A stretch of DNA of 54,095 nucleotides, from assembly GCA_937959285.1 (NCBI GenBank), contig CALGAR010000112.1, forward strand, positions 1-54,095, read 5' to 3'. The stretch is from an uncultured Bryobacterales bacterium (lineage in GTDB: Bacteria > Acidobacteriota > Terriglobia > Bryobacterales > Bryobacteraceae). A program made the position numbers and the translations under genes. Below, one piece after another: positions 15,361-23,642 of this stretch. Below the pieces are notes generated by a model. The model had not been told where the DNA came from. It did not search any database and saw only the letters and a program-made list of their open reading frames with translations. Within the stretch, counting starts at the first letter, position 1; the number at the start of each line of letters is the position of its first letter.

Positions 15361-16146
15361 ATGAATCTTTTGTTTATTGGCGATATTTTCGCCTCCTCCG
15401 GCCGGGGCATTGTCGCTGATAACCTGCAGCGAATTATTTCGACGGAGAAAATAGATCTCGCGATTGCCAACGCCGAGAACGCCGCCGGCGGATTTGGAAT
15501 CACTCCGCTTGTCGCCGACGAGCTGTTCTCTTTCGGGCTCGACGTCCTCACGTCCGGAAATCATATATGGGATAAACGCGAGATATATGAATACCTTGAC
15601 CGCCAGCCGAAGCTGCTACGGCCGGCCAATTACCCGCCCGAACTTCCCGGCAGCGGCGCCGTCCTCGTGAAAGCGCGCAACGGCGTTCTTTGCGCCATTC
15701 TGAACCTTCAGGGCCGTACTCATATGCCGCCAACGGATTGCCCATTCCGAAAAGCGGACCAGCTCCTGGCTGAACTTCCTCCGGAAGTGAAAGTACGATT
15801 CGTGGACTTTCACGCCGAGGTCACCAGCGAGAAGGTCGCCATGGGCTGGCACCTCGACGGCCGTGTTTCTGCGGTTGTAGGCACGCACACACACGTACCG
15901 ACCGCCGACACTCGAATCCTTCCAGGAGGCACCGGCTATCAGACCGACGCCGGTATGACGGGACCCTACGACTCCGTGATCGGAGCACGCATAGACACGG
16001 CTATCAAACGCTTTACGACGGGAATGCCAATCCGGCTGGAAACGGCGAAGGATGCAGTCGAGCTGCACGCCGTCATCGTCACGGTGGATGTAGAAACGGG
16101 AAAGGCCCAGAACGTCCGCAGGTACTCGCTTCGACAGAACCCCTGA
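15361..16146 (+). CDS. ymdB: YmdB-family metallophosphoesterase (TIGR00282)
   Basis: The start is the ATG giving MNLLFIGDIFASSGRG; upstream codons in the same frame overlap the 6S RNA region and are not family-like. 261 residues. Two-metal phosphodiesterase ligands are all present: Asp8, Glu39, Asn40, Asn67 (SGNHIWD), His68, His151 (FVDFHAE), His176 and His178 (GTHTHVPTAD). YmdB enzymes hydrolyse 2',3'-cyclic nucleotides and influence RNA turnover; in Firmicutes the gene is paired with RNase Y. Here it follows the 6S RNA with only 30 bp between. No rny gene is visible. Confidence 0.93.
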   Translation: MNLLFIGDIFASSGRGIVADNLQRIISTEKIDLAIANAENAAGGFGITPLVADELFSFGLDVLTSGNHIWDKREIYEYLDRQPKLLRPANYPPELPGSGAVLVKARNGVLCAILNLQGRTHMPPTDCPFRKADQLLAELPPEVKVRFVDFHAEVTSEKVAMGWHLDGRVSAVVGTHTHVPTADTRILPGGTGYQTDAGMTGPYDSVIGARIDTAIKRFTTGMPIRLETAKDAVELHAVIVTVDVETGKAQNVRRYSLRQNP

Positions 16147-16405
16147 TTTCGTCTTCGGCGCCCGCTGCGGAACCTGCAGAAACCGCCTCGCTGCTCGGAT
16201 CGGGAAAAGATGATCGCCCTGCCGGCTTACCGGATAGAAACAGCCGCCGGACAGCGGGGCGAGGAGCGCTGCTTGCGCGACCCGTACCAGACCGCAAACT
16301 GGCGGCAGCCACCCCCACTGGCTGCCCGCCAACTCCCAATAAATTACAAAGCGAGATTACCCAGGCACTAAGGGTGCCTACTTAGTAAGTTAGCCAATAA
16401 CTAAC

Positions 16406-16564
16406 CTAGTGGCGCTCCAAAAGGTCAGTACTTGCGAAGTAATCCTCGACCAGCCTTTCAATGAATTCGTTCGCGGACATGCCCTGAATCTTCGCTTCGA
16501 GGCTAACCTTGTATAACAAATCGCTGCCAATGCTAATATAATCGTTAGCGAATTCTGTTTCCAT
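16406..16564 (-). CDS. Small ribbon-helix-helix-like protein, 52 aa
   Basis: METEFANDYISIGSDLLYKV continues into SLEAKIQGMSANEFIERLVEDYFAS. This is a beta strand then two helices, as in CopG/Arc/ParD antitoxins and repressors. An AGGAGG lies 13 bases before this ATG, slightly far. A further ATG eight codons upstream lacks any ribosome site. There is no toxin-sized partner on either side. Tandem ACTGTA repeats lie just upstream and could be its operator, making autoregulation plausible. The gene is short and the family call rests on pattern. Confidence 0.62.
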   Translation of the reverse strand: METEFANDYISIGSDLLYKVSLEAKIQGMSANEFIERLVEDYFASTDLLERH

Positions 16565-16592
16565 AGAAGTAGGAAGACCTCCTGTCATTTAT

Positions 16593-16622
16593 CAGTTACT
16601 TTGAACTGTATCTAACACTGTA
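16593..16622 (-). promoter_or_regulatory. Tandem repeats upstream of the RHH gene
   Basis: actgta occurs at 16605-16610 and 16617-16622, 12 bp apart, with a related inverted cagtta at 16593-16598. RHH dimers typically bind short repeats at about this spacing near their own promoters. Confidence 0.4.
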
Positions 16623-16806
16623 ATTGCTCCCGCCCGGTCGTGCAAGAGTTATTTTATTGGGCCGAGCACCAATCCTACCGAATGGCATTTTTGCGGGTCC
16701 GGTTGAAGCTGAAGCCGCGTCGCATCGAGCGGCAAAACAAGCCCCGCGCGCACATTACCGCTGCTTTTTCTCCACCGCGGTACTATGGAAATGATTGGTT
16801 GTCTAA

Positions 16807-17940
16807 ATGTCGTTTGCCACAATCCCAGAGGCTATCGAGGAATTTCGCGCCGGCCGTATGCTCGTTGTCGTCGATGACGAAGATCGCGAAAACGAGGGCG
16901 ATCTCACCGTTGCGGCCGAATTGATTACGCCGCAGATTATCAATTTCATGGCGACGTACGGGCGCGGGCTGATCTGCCTTGCACTTGGCCCGGAGGTCTG
17001 CGATGCCTTGCAGCTGCCTCTGATGTCGCCGTCAAACACCTCAAACTTCGGAACCGCTTTCTGTGAATCAATCGACGCCCGTGTAGGCGTCTCCACCGGG
17101 ATTTCAGCCGCGGACCGCTCCCTGACGATTCGTGTCGCAATGGATCCAAAAACGAAACCCGAGGACCTAGCGCGGCCCGGGCATGTATTTCCGCTGCGGG
17201 CACGCGAAGGAGGCGTCCTGGTTCGCGCAGGTCAGACGGAAGCCGCCGTCGATCTTGCGAGAATGGCGGGACTCCGGCCGGGCGGCGTCATTTGCGAAAT
17301 CATGAACGAGGACGGCACGATGGCCAGAGTGCCGGAACTGATCGAGTTCTGCAAGCGGCACAACCTGAAAATGATTTCGGTTGCGGATCTGATTCGCTAC
17401 CGCCTCCGTCACGAACGTTTTGTCCAACGAATTGCTGAGGGATGCATACAAAATGAAATCGGCACCTTCCGCACCATCTCGTACGGGAGCACGATCGATC
17501 CCGAGACGCACCTCGTTCTGGTTCACGGGGATATCAGCCTTCACGATCCTGTCCTTGTCCGAATGCATTCCCATTGTGTATACGGCGACGTATTCGGCTC
17601 TACCGATTGCGAGTGCGGCAATCTGATCCGCGCGTCTTTGAAGCGGATCGTGGAGGCAGGAGCTGGCGTGCTGGTGTATCTGCACCAGACGGGCCCCGGT
17701 CTCCGCGTCCAGCGCGACTCCAGCGGCCACTCGCGGCTTGTGCCGCATGCCCGCGATTTCATGCACTACACCACGCCGGACGGCCAAAAGCTGCTTCAGC
17801 ATGAAGTCGGCCTGGGAGCCCAAATTCTCCTTGACTTGGGCCTACACCGGATCCGGCTGCTTACCAACCACCCGAGAAAGCTCGTGGGCTTGGAGGGATT
17901 TGGAATCGAAGTGGTCGACCAGGTGCCGATCGGTCACTGA
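16807..17940 (+). CDS. ribBA: RibBA-type protein: DHBP synthase with a degenerate GTP cyclohydrolase II domain
   Basis: 377 residues. Residues 1-200 are 3,4-dihydroxy-2-butanone 4-phosphate synthase with the acidic loop DDEDRENEGDL (23-33) and RPGHVFPLRAREGGVLVRAG (123-142). This half should be active and feeds riboflavin synthesis. Residues 205-377 align with GTP cyclohydrolase II. They keep the zinc cysteines C257, C268 and C270 and the tail VGLGAQILLDLGLHRIRLLT. However, the usual GRGIGL-type catalytic loop after YLRQ is replaced by YLHQTGPGLRVQRDSSGHSR, and the following lysine/arginine segment is unlike the family. The RibA half may be inactive or altered, like the RibBX variant known in Proteobacteria. 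No other riboflavin gene and no FMN riboswitch is seen. Confidence 0.9.
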   Translation: MSFATIPEAIEEFRAGRMLVVVDDEDRENEGDLTVAAELITPQIINFMATYGRGLICLALGPEVCDALQLPLMSPSNTSNFGTAFCESIDARVGVSTGISAADRSLTIRVAMDPKTKPEDLARPGHVFPLRAREGGVLVRAGQTEAAVDLARMAGLRPGGVICEIMNEDGTMARVPELIEFCKRHNLKMISVADLIRYRLRHERFVQRIAEGCIQNEIGTFRTISYGSTIDPETHLVLVHGDISLHDPVLVRMHSHCVYGDVFGSTDCECGNLIRASLKRIVEAGAGVLVYLHQTGPGLRVQRDSSGHSRLVPHARDFMHYTTPDGQKLLQHEVGLGAQILLDLGLHRIRLLTNHPRKLVGLEGFGIEVVDQVPIGH

Positions 17941-17985
17941 AATTTCCCCGAGTTTGCTCCGTCTAGAGAAGCAAGGAGGACAAGC

Positions 17986-18966
17986 GTGGCCCAAAGACCT
18001 TCGCTTACAAGGAACGCCCTGATCCTAAGCACATTCTTTTTCCTGACATCGAATTTTGCGTCTGCAGTCGATCCAGCTTTGCTCGAATTGGGATCACCGG
18101 AGGCGCAGTCCATACTTGGAATTAACATTGATGAGGTCAAAGCTTCTCCCCTCGGACATTACCTGCTCGGACGCATGCAGAACGAGGATCCGAAGCTCCA
18201 AAAGTTCATTGCCGCCACGGGGTTCGATCCACGGCGGGATGTCCGGGAAGTCGTCGTGATTTCAAATAGCGCCTCGTCACATACCTGGCTTGTCCTGGCT
18301 AGGGGCGTTTACGACGTTCAGAGGGTCTTGGAAGCGGCGCGCGCGCAGCGCTTGCAGGTTTCTTCGTACAAAGGGGTGGATGTTATTGAGCTCCCTGCCG
18401 GCGAGGCCTCAAAATCTGGCCACGCCTCGAACCGTGGCTGGGTAGCGTTTCTTGATGGCTCTCTCGTGGCCGTGGGCGACTCTGAGAGCGTAAAGCAAGC
18501 CATCGACCGGCGGGGCCGAGGCAACGGCGTCCAGGCTCCCATCGCAGCCAAAGCGCAGGAGCTGAGCGCGAGATACCATGCCTGGCTGGCCTCCTCTGTT
18601 CCCGCTGATCAGCTTAGTCAGCTCGCTTCCCAGGGAGGCAGCCCTGTCCGCGCGGATCTCTCCCAGACAATTGACCAGATCGCGGGCGGAGTCAGATTTG
18701 GACAAATGGTCGAGTTTGGAGGTGAAGCAGTCACGCGCTCGGACCAAGACGCGACCGCGCTCGCCGACGTACTGCGGTTTCTATCGAAGATGGTGCAGCC
18801 GCAGAAGGGCACTCCTCACGCTGCGCTCGTCACTACCCTGCTCCAGAACCTCCAACTCAGGACGGAGGGACCGGTAGTGCAAGTGTCGGGCAGTATTTCG
18901 AGCGAAGACTTGCAGAAGCTGATCGAGACAAACAGAAAACGCCCGAGGAAACAGGTCGGAGGCTAG
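17986..18966 (+). CDS. Exported protein of unknown function, 326 aa
   Basis: A GTG start follows AGGAGGACAAGC. The signal peptide is MAQRPSLTRNALILSTFFFL with cleavage near ASA-VDP. The mature protein has no cysteine or metal motif I recognise. It contains repeated alpha/beta-like segments (REVVVISNSASSHTWLVLAR, VSSYKGVDVIELPAGE, GWVAFLDGSLVAVGDSESVK) that resemble DUF3352-like proteins or periplasmic anti-sigma-type sensors common in Acidobacteria. It ends in a basic tail (NRKRPRKQVGG). It lies 45 bp after ribBA on the same strand and may share its transcript. The function is unknown. Confidence 0.78.
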   Translation: MAQRPSLTRNALILSTFFFLTSNFASAVDPALLELGSPEAQSILGINIDEVKASPLGHYLLGRMQNEDPKLQKFIAATGFDPRRDVREVVVISNSASSHTWLVLARGVYDVQRVLEAARAQRLQVSSYKGVDVIELPAGEASKSGHASNRGWVAFLDGSLVAVGDSESVKQAIDRRGRGNGVQAPIAAKAQELSARYHAWLASSVPADQLSQLASQGGSPVRADLSQTIDQIAGGVRFGQMVEFGGEAVTRSDQDATALADVLRFLSKMVQPQKGTPHAALVTTLLQNLQLRTEGPVVQVSGSISSEDLQKLIETNRKRPRKQVGG

Positions 18967-18979
18967 CTCGCCTCACACT

Positions 18980-19015
18980 CCTCGTGCTGATCCCCCGAAC
19001 GGGGCCAGCACGAGG
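18980..19015. terminator. Bidirectional terminator between convergent genes
   Basis: The arms cctcgtgctg (18980-18989) and cagcacgagg (19006-19015) enclose a second GC stem (cccc/gggg). The structure sits between the stop of the exported 326-aa gene and the stop of ompH, serving both directions. Confidence 0.75.
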
Positions 19016-19031
19016 GCGCAGCCGAGAGGAG

Positions 19032-19658
19032 CTACTTCGCGCCAGCCGGCTTCGGCTGGGCGCCAGCGGGCTTCGGCGGGGCAGCGGGAGCCGTTGAGGG
19101 AGTGGATGTCGAGGTGTTCGAGCTGGCCGGACCACTGGAGTTGGCGTCGTACAGCTTGATCACCTCCTGCGTCACATCGATCCCGTTGGCCGCAAACATT
19201 ACCGGATTCGGCTGCTGGCTCACGTCCAGGATCAACGCGTAGGAATTGTCCTTGGCGTACTTATCGAGCACTGCGAGCATGCGCTGGCCAAGCTGATTGA
19301 AGATCTTCTGCTGCTCCTGTTCGAGCTCCGCCTGCGCATCCTCAGCGGCCCGATTAAACGCCTTGGTTTTCGAGTCGATCTCCCGAACGAGCTTCTGCTT
19401 GGCTTCCTCGCTCATCGTGTTCTGGCCCTTCTGGAGCTGGTCGCGCAAGCTGTTGATCTCAGCCTGCTTCGCCTCCATCTCCTTCCGCTTAGGGCCGAAC
19501 TTCGCTTCCAGGTCTGCCGCGGCCTTCTGCCCATCCTTCGTGCTGATGATGGCAGCCTGGATGTTGATGATGCCCACCTTGCTGGCTGGCGCCTGCGCGT
19601 TCCCCGATACGGCTGTGCCCAGCGCAAGCACCATTACTGCGAATGCCTGAATCTTCAC
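19032..19658 (-). CDS. OmpH/Skp-family periplasmic chaperone
   Basis: 208 residues with signal peptide MKIQAFAVMVLALGTAVSGN. The mature part begins VGIINIQAAIISTKDGQKAA. A long charged coiled coil follows (residues 45-125; KRKEMEAKQAEINSLRDQLQ) and then IDVTQEVIKLYD, the normal Skp layout. Skp carries unfolded outer-membrane proteins across the periplasm to BamA. The gene lies 66 bp downstream of bamA in the same direction, the classic pairing. An unusual low-complexity tail (about 30 Ser/Thr/Pro/Ala/Lys-rich residues, ending PKPAGAQPKPAGAK) extends past the usual C-terminus. Confidence 0.9.
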   Translation of the reverse strand: MKIQAFAVMVLALGTAVSGNAQAPASKVGIINIQAAIISTKDGQKAAADLEAKFGPKRKEMEAKQAEINSLRDQLQKGQNTMSEEAKQKLVREIDSKTKAFNRAAEDAQAELEQEQQKIFNQLGQRMLAVLDKYAKDNSYALILDVSQQPNPVMFAANGIDVTQEVIKLYDANSSGPASSNTSTSTPSTAPAAPPKPAGAQPKPAGAK

Positions 19659-19724
19659 GAATAGCTCCTAAATTTCTCTCTATCGTAACATGGACCCTGA
19701 AGGTCCCCAGTTACCTGCCGTCCC

Positions 19725-22700
19725 CTAGAAAGTACGGCTAATGGTGAACCTGAACATTCGGCGGCGTTCCCGGAACGGGAGTGGTCGCCCGAACTGAAGA
19801 ATCGAGTTGACGAACGTCGCCTGATTCGGAAACTGCGATCGATCCGCAACAATCGGCGGATTCAGAATCTGCTGCACGGTGGTCGGATTGTACGCCCAAT
19901 ACAACCGGAATGGCGCATTCACAACAGGCATCATGATTTGAAGCTCCAGACCAGTGGACGTCCGAATCTTCTGCGTGCCGGGAGCGATGAAGGCCTCCGG
20001 CGTGAAGCCTGCTTGAGGGAATGCGGTATTCAGTTCATCGACGCGGCTCTGATTCAGCCTCAACTGATTCTTCCAGGTAATCCGGCTGAGACCGGCGTCA
20101 AAGAAGTAAGCCAAGGTTACTGGACCGACAATCGGAATCCGGTATTCAAAGTTGGCAATCACCTGCGTGTCGCCGCCGGGGTAGATCAACTGGTAAACCG
20201 GAATTGTCTGCGTTACTCCCACCTCTGTCGGTACGCCATCGACAATGATGGTCTGCTTTCGCGCTGAGAAGTCGTCGTTCAGCACGTTCACGGTTGCGGC
20301 GCTCGGAATGTACGCGATGGGACTGATGCCCCAAATCTCGAAGCCGCGGACGTCCTGCTCACCGCCCATGAAGATGCGATTGAAGGGAGGAACGACGCGC
20401 CCGCCATACCCTGTAACGAACCGGAGCATTCCGCGCATACCGATGACGTGTCCTTTCCGGAACCCGCTTCGGAAATAAGTCGCGGAGATCGTCGGTTCGA
20501 TCAGATTGACGTTTCCACCCAGAGGCCCGCCAGCATAGGCGACCGACAGATACAAGCTGCGGCCGCGGCTCGGCGTGATCGGGTGATCCACTGAGTTATA
20601 GCTATAAGACGGAATGATGCGGCTGGTTCGAATGCCGGATAGCTGATTGGCGCCGTCCAGCCCCTGGAAATTGGAGTATTGGAAGAAGGCCTTCGACGCC
20701 GTGGTAATCGCTTCTATGTTCTGCCGGTCGTATCCGTAAGTAAGGCCGACCCTGGCAAAGCTTCGTCGCAGCGGATAAGAAATGAACGTCGTGAAGCCGT
20801 AACCGTTCGAGATGTAGTTTAAAAGGTTGTCTCGTCCGATGCTTTCAAAGTACGGAATGTAGTTACGGCCCGTAAACAGCGACACTTCCCGTCCCATGTC
20901 ATAGTTGAATCGCTGCGTGTAGACTGTAAAGCCCAGCTGAATGGGACGGTCCATAAAGTACGGTTCGGTGAAGCCAAACGTAGCGTTCCGGATGCGATCG
21001 CCGAGTTCGGCGCTCAGGCTCAGAGTCTCGCCAAGCCCGAGGAAGTTATTCGTGGAGTAACCGAAGCCGACAAAGCTGCCGGCAATGCCGGATACACCGC
21101 CGTTGAGGCTTACGGAGTTCTTACCCCGCTCCTTCACCTTCAAAGTAATATCGACGGTGTTTGTCTTCGTATCGCGGTTGATCTGCGCCGCCTCCTCCTG
21201 CTTTAGCGCTTCGAAGTACCCAAGCTGGTTGAGGCGCAGGATGCTGACCTCCCACAACCGCGTATTGAAGATATCGCCCTCGTCAATCAGCAGCTCGCGG
21301 CGAATCACTTTGTCTCGGGTTGTCGTGTTGCCCGAAAAATCGATCCGGCGCACGAAGAACTGATTGCCTTCGTCGACATTCAGGGTCAGGTCGATGCGGT
21401 CGGTGTTCGGAATGGGGTCGAAGCTGGGCTCCGGCACCATGTCGATGTAGCCGAAGTTCCCATAGAGCTTTCGCAGTTCGTCCAGTCCCTTCCGCAGCTT
21501 CGCGGTCGAAAAGACGTCTCCTTCTCCCATCTGGAAAAGCGGCCGCATGAGGCTTTCCGGAGTGCGGAACAGCTTGACGCCAACGAAATTGATCTTGCCA
21601 AGCTTGTACTGACGGCCTTCTTCGACCGGCACGACGATGTCCGCCCGCTTGCCGGGCTTGTTCGGATAGAAGAGCGGGATCTTGAATTTTCCCCCGCCCA
21701 CATCCCTCGTCGTGACCTTATGGTCTCCTGGGCGCGCCATGAAGTAGCCCCGCTCCATATAGAACATCCGGATGCGCTCCTTATCCTCTTCGAGCTTTGA
21801 AGAGTCATAGGTTTTCGCAAACAGATTCTCGAGCAGGATCGAATGCGGGATGCCGACAGGCCGGAGGTTCTTCATTGCCCGCCGCACCACGCGGTCACTG
21901 AAAACCGAGTTGCCGACAATGTCGATATTGCCGACCTTCACCTTCGGACCCTCAACGACCTTGAACGTAATTTCGAGCGACGACGGAGGAATCTGTCGAA
22001 TCTCGGGTGTTACCGTCGCATACTGGCGTCCGCGCTCTGCAAGGAATTCCTTCAGGACATTCGTCGCGCGCTGGACTTTGTTCTGATCAAATTGCGACTC
22101 GACCGACAGGCCTACGCGCCGCTCCTTGAACCGGTCAAGAATTTCCGAGATCGTAACGGACTTGTTACCCTCGTATTTAATCGATCGCACTACGCGCCGT
22201 TCCGTTACAAGGAAGCGAACGATCCAGCCAAATTTTCCAGGCTCGCGCTCGATCGTAATGTCGTCAAACCGGCCCGTATTCCAGAGGGCCATGAAATCCC
22301 GTTGCAACGCGGCCGGGTCGTAGCGATCCCCCTTCTTCGAGAAGATCATTGCGCGCAGGGTATCTTGAGGGACACGCCGCGCGCCCCGGAACTCGATCGC
22401 TTCAATGATGTCCTGCAGCCCTTCTGCCGGCTGCTCGGCTGCAGGCTTGGGCGTTTCAAGCGTCGGCGTGCCGGGTTTTGGCGCCTGGGGCGCTTGGGGC
22501 TTGGGCTGCTCAGGCGCCTGAGGCACCGACTCAAACGGATTTTGAGGTTTCGCTTGAGCTGGCGTCTGCTGCTGCGCTGGCTTAGGCTCCTCGGCCTGAG
22601 CCGGTACCGCTTCGAAAGGACTCGGCTTAGGCTGTGCAGGAGGCTCCGCGGGCTGCGGATCTGAGGGCTTAGGAGTCTGTTCCTGCTGCGCACCGCTGGC

Positions 22701-22814
22701 GCCGCTGCTCGACGGAGATTGGGAGGCTTCCAGCTTCGTTTCAGGGGTGCTGACAGACAGGAAAAACAGACAGGCCGAGATGGCCCAAAGGCGTCCGGGC
22801 CTGCAAGACTTCAT
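19725..22814 (-). CDS. bamA: BamA outer-membrane assembly factor with long proline-rich N-terminal linker
   Basis: The start is the ATG giving MKSCRPGRLWAISACLFFLS; an earlier in-frame ATG precedes the signal peptide by 28 residues. After the signal come about 110 residues rich in Pro, Gln, Ala, Lys and Glu, with two related motifs PSPFEAVPAQ and QNPFESVPQA. Five POTRA-like repeats follow (starting IIEAIEFRGARRVPQDTLRA, later VRSIKYEGNKSVTISEILDR and KVGNIDIVGNSVFSDRVV). The 16-strand Omp85 barrel follows, with VRGFEIWGISPI as the VRGF motif of loop 6 and the terminal RMFRFTISRTF. At 1029 residues it is longer than E. coli BamA (about 810), mainly because of the linker. It inserts barrel proteins, including the two TonB receptors here. 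Confidence 0.95.
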   Translation of the reverse strand: MKSCRPGRLWAISACLFFLSVSTPETKLEASQSPSSSGASGAQQEQTPKPSDPQPAEPPAQPKPSPFEAVPAQAEEPKPAQQQTPAQAKPQNPFESVPQAPEQPKPQAPQAPKPGTPTLETPKPAAEQPAEGLQDIIEAIEFRGARRVPQDTLRAMIFSKKGDRYDPAALQRDFMALWNTGRFDDITIEREPGKFGWIVRFLVTERRVVRSIKYEGNKSVTISEILDRFKERRVGLSVESQFDQNKVQRATNVLKEFLAERGRQYATVTPEIRQIPPSSLEITFKVVEGPKVKVGNIDIVGNSVFSDRVVRRAMKNLRPVGIPHSILLENLFAKTYDSSKLEEDKERIRMFYMERGYFMARPGDHKVTTRDVGGGKFKIPLFYPNKPGKRADIVVPVEEGRQYKLGKINFVGVKLFRTPESLMRPLFQMGEGDVFSTAKLRKGLDELRKLYGNFGYIDMVPEPSFDPIPNTDRIDLTLNVDEGNQFFVRRIDFSGNTTTRDKVIRRELLIDEGDIFNTRLWEVSILRLNQLGYFEALKQEEAAQINRDTKTNTVDITLKVKERGKNSVSLNGGVSGIAGSFVGFGYSTNNFLGLGETLSLSAELGDRIRNATFGFTEPYFMDRPIQLGFTVYTQRFNYDMGREVSLFTGRNYIPYFESIGRDNLLNYISNGYGFTTFISYPLRRSFARVGLTYGYDRQNIEAITTASKAFFQYSNFQGLDGANQLSGIRTSRIIPSYSYNSVDHPITPSRGRSLYLSVAYAGGPLGGNVNLIEPTISATYFRSGFRKGHVIGMRGMLRFVTGYGGRVVPPFNRIFMGGEQDVRGFEIWGISPIAYIPSAATVNVLNDDFSARKQTIIVDGVPTEVGVTQTIPVYQLIYPGGDTQVIANFEYRIPIVGPVTLAYFFDAGLSRITWKNQLRLNQSRVDELNTAFPQAGFTPEAFIAPGTQKIRTSTGLELQIMMPVVNAPFRLYWAYNPTTVQQILNPPIVADRSQFPNQATFVNSILQFGRPLPFRERRRMFRFTISRTF

Positions 22815-22964
22815 GAATTGCGGATTCCTTTCTACTCTGCGCCTAACACGAGACGTCGTTGGCAGACTCTTGGTTTCATCCACAGACTGCCAGAGCATTC
22901 TTTGAAACTCTCATTCTAGCCAAAAAAGAATCTGACAAGGCATACCCGCGAGTGCCCCTCGAGA

Positions 22965-23483
22965 TCATTCACCGCCGGTGAAGGCGCGGTGCATCTGTTC
23001 GATACGCTTGGGGTAGCGCGAGAGACACAAGCCATATAAAAGGTGCCCTATCAGTATAGTGGACGGAGCGGTATATAAAGGAAGCAGCGGGCTGACGTGG
23101 CGCCATAACCCCGCCTGGAGGACTGAGTACCACCCAAACGCGGTCAGGATCGCCAGCACGGCCAGGCGCCTCCTGCCGGAGACCCAGGCCACCGCCACCC
23201 CAAACACCACTCCCAGTAGACCCGCCGTTACGAGATGAAGTGACATTCCGGCAAGCGCCGGCATGCCGAACCCAGGCCGCACTACCTGGTCTCCGTAAAT
23301 TGCGAAGGCCAACAGCTTCGGAATTTTCCAAAAGTACTCCCTTCGAATATAGGAGTCCAGGCAGAACCAGATGAGCATGACCACTCCGCCAAGAACCCCG
23401 ACCTCCAGACCGGCGAGAGCACGAAACCACACCGGGACCGGAGTACGAGCAAAAAGCTCATCCGGTTTATCCTCACCCATCAA
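22965..23483 (-). CDS. Four-span membrane protein of unknown function
   Basis: 172 residues with hydrophobic segments LAGLEVGVLGGVVMLIWFCL, MSLHLVTAGLLGVVFGVAVA, RLAVLAILTAFGWYSVLQAG and APSTILIGHLLYGLCLSR. No catalytic motif is visible. The start may be the first or second Met of MMGEDKPDE. It lies upstream of bamA on the same strand with a 150-bp gap, and divergent from the ketosynthase. The family is not recognised. Confidence 0.75.
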   Translation of the reverse strand: MMGEDKPDELFARTPVPVWFRALAGLEVGVLGGVVMLIWFCLDSYIRREYFWKIPKLLAFAIYGDQVVRPGFGMPALAGMSLHLVTAGLLGVVFGVAVAWVSGRRRLAVLAILTAFGWYSVLQAGLWRHVSPLLPLYTAPSTILIGHLLYGLCLSRYPKRIEQMHRAFTGGE

Positions 23484-23642
23484 AACAGCCTATACTAGCA
23501 CAAGCGCTTAGGCGGATCCGCAGGACTCCCGACCGTCGGGGAGGGCGCCCTGGCCGGCCGCATGACACCGCAAGACCAAATCCGGCGTCGACAGTGGTGG
23601 CGGAGTCGGCTGAGCCCCAAAACAACAGTTCGAAAGGTTCAC

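Noticed and set aside
16146..16390. Stop-free frame after ymdB
   Set aside because: About 80 codons without an ATG, GTG or TTG start, and no ribosome site; probably chance.
16600..16806. FMN riboswitch ahead of ribBA
   Set aside because: The conserved AGGGTGAA and GGGGAAGCCGGTGAGA-type segments are absent.
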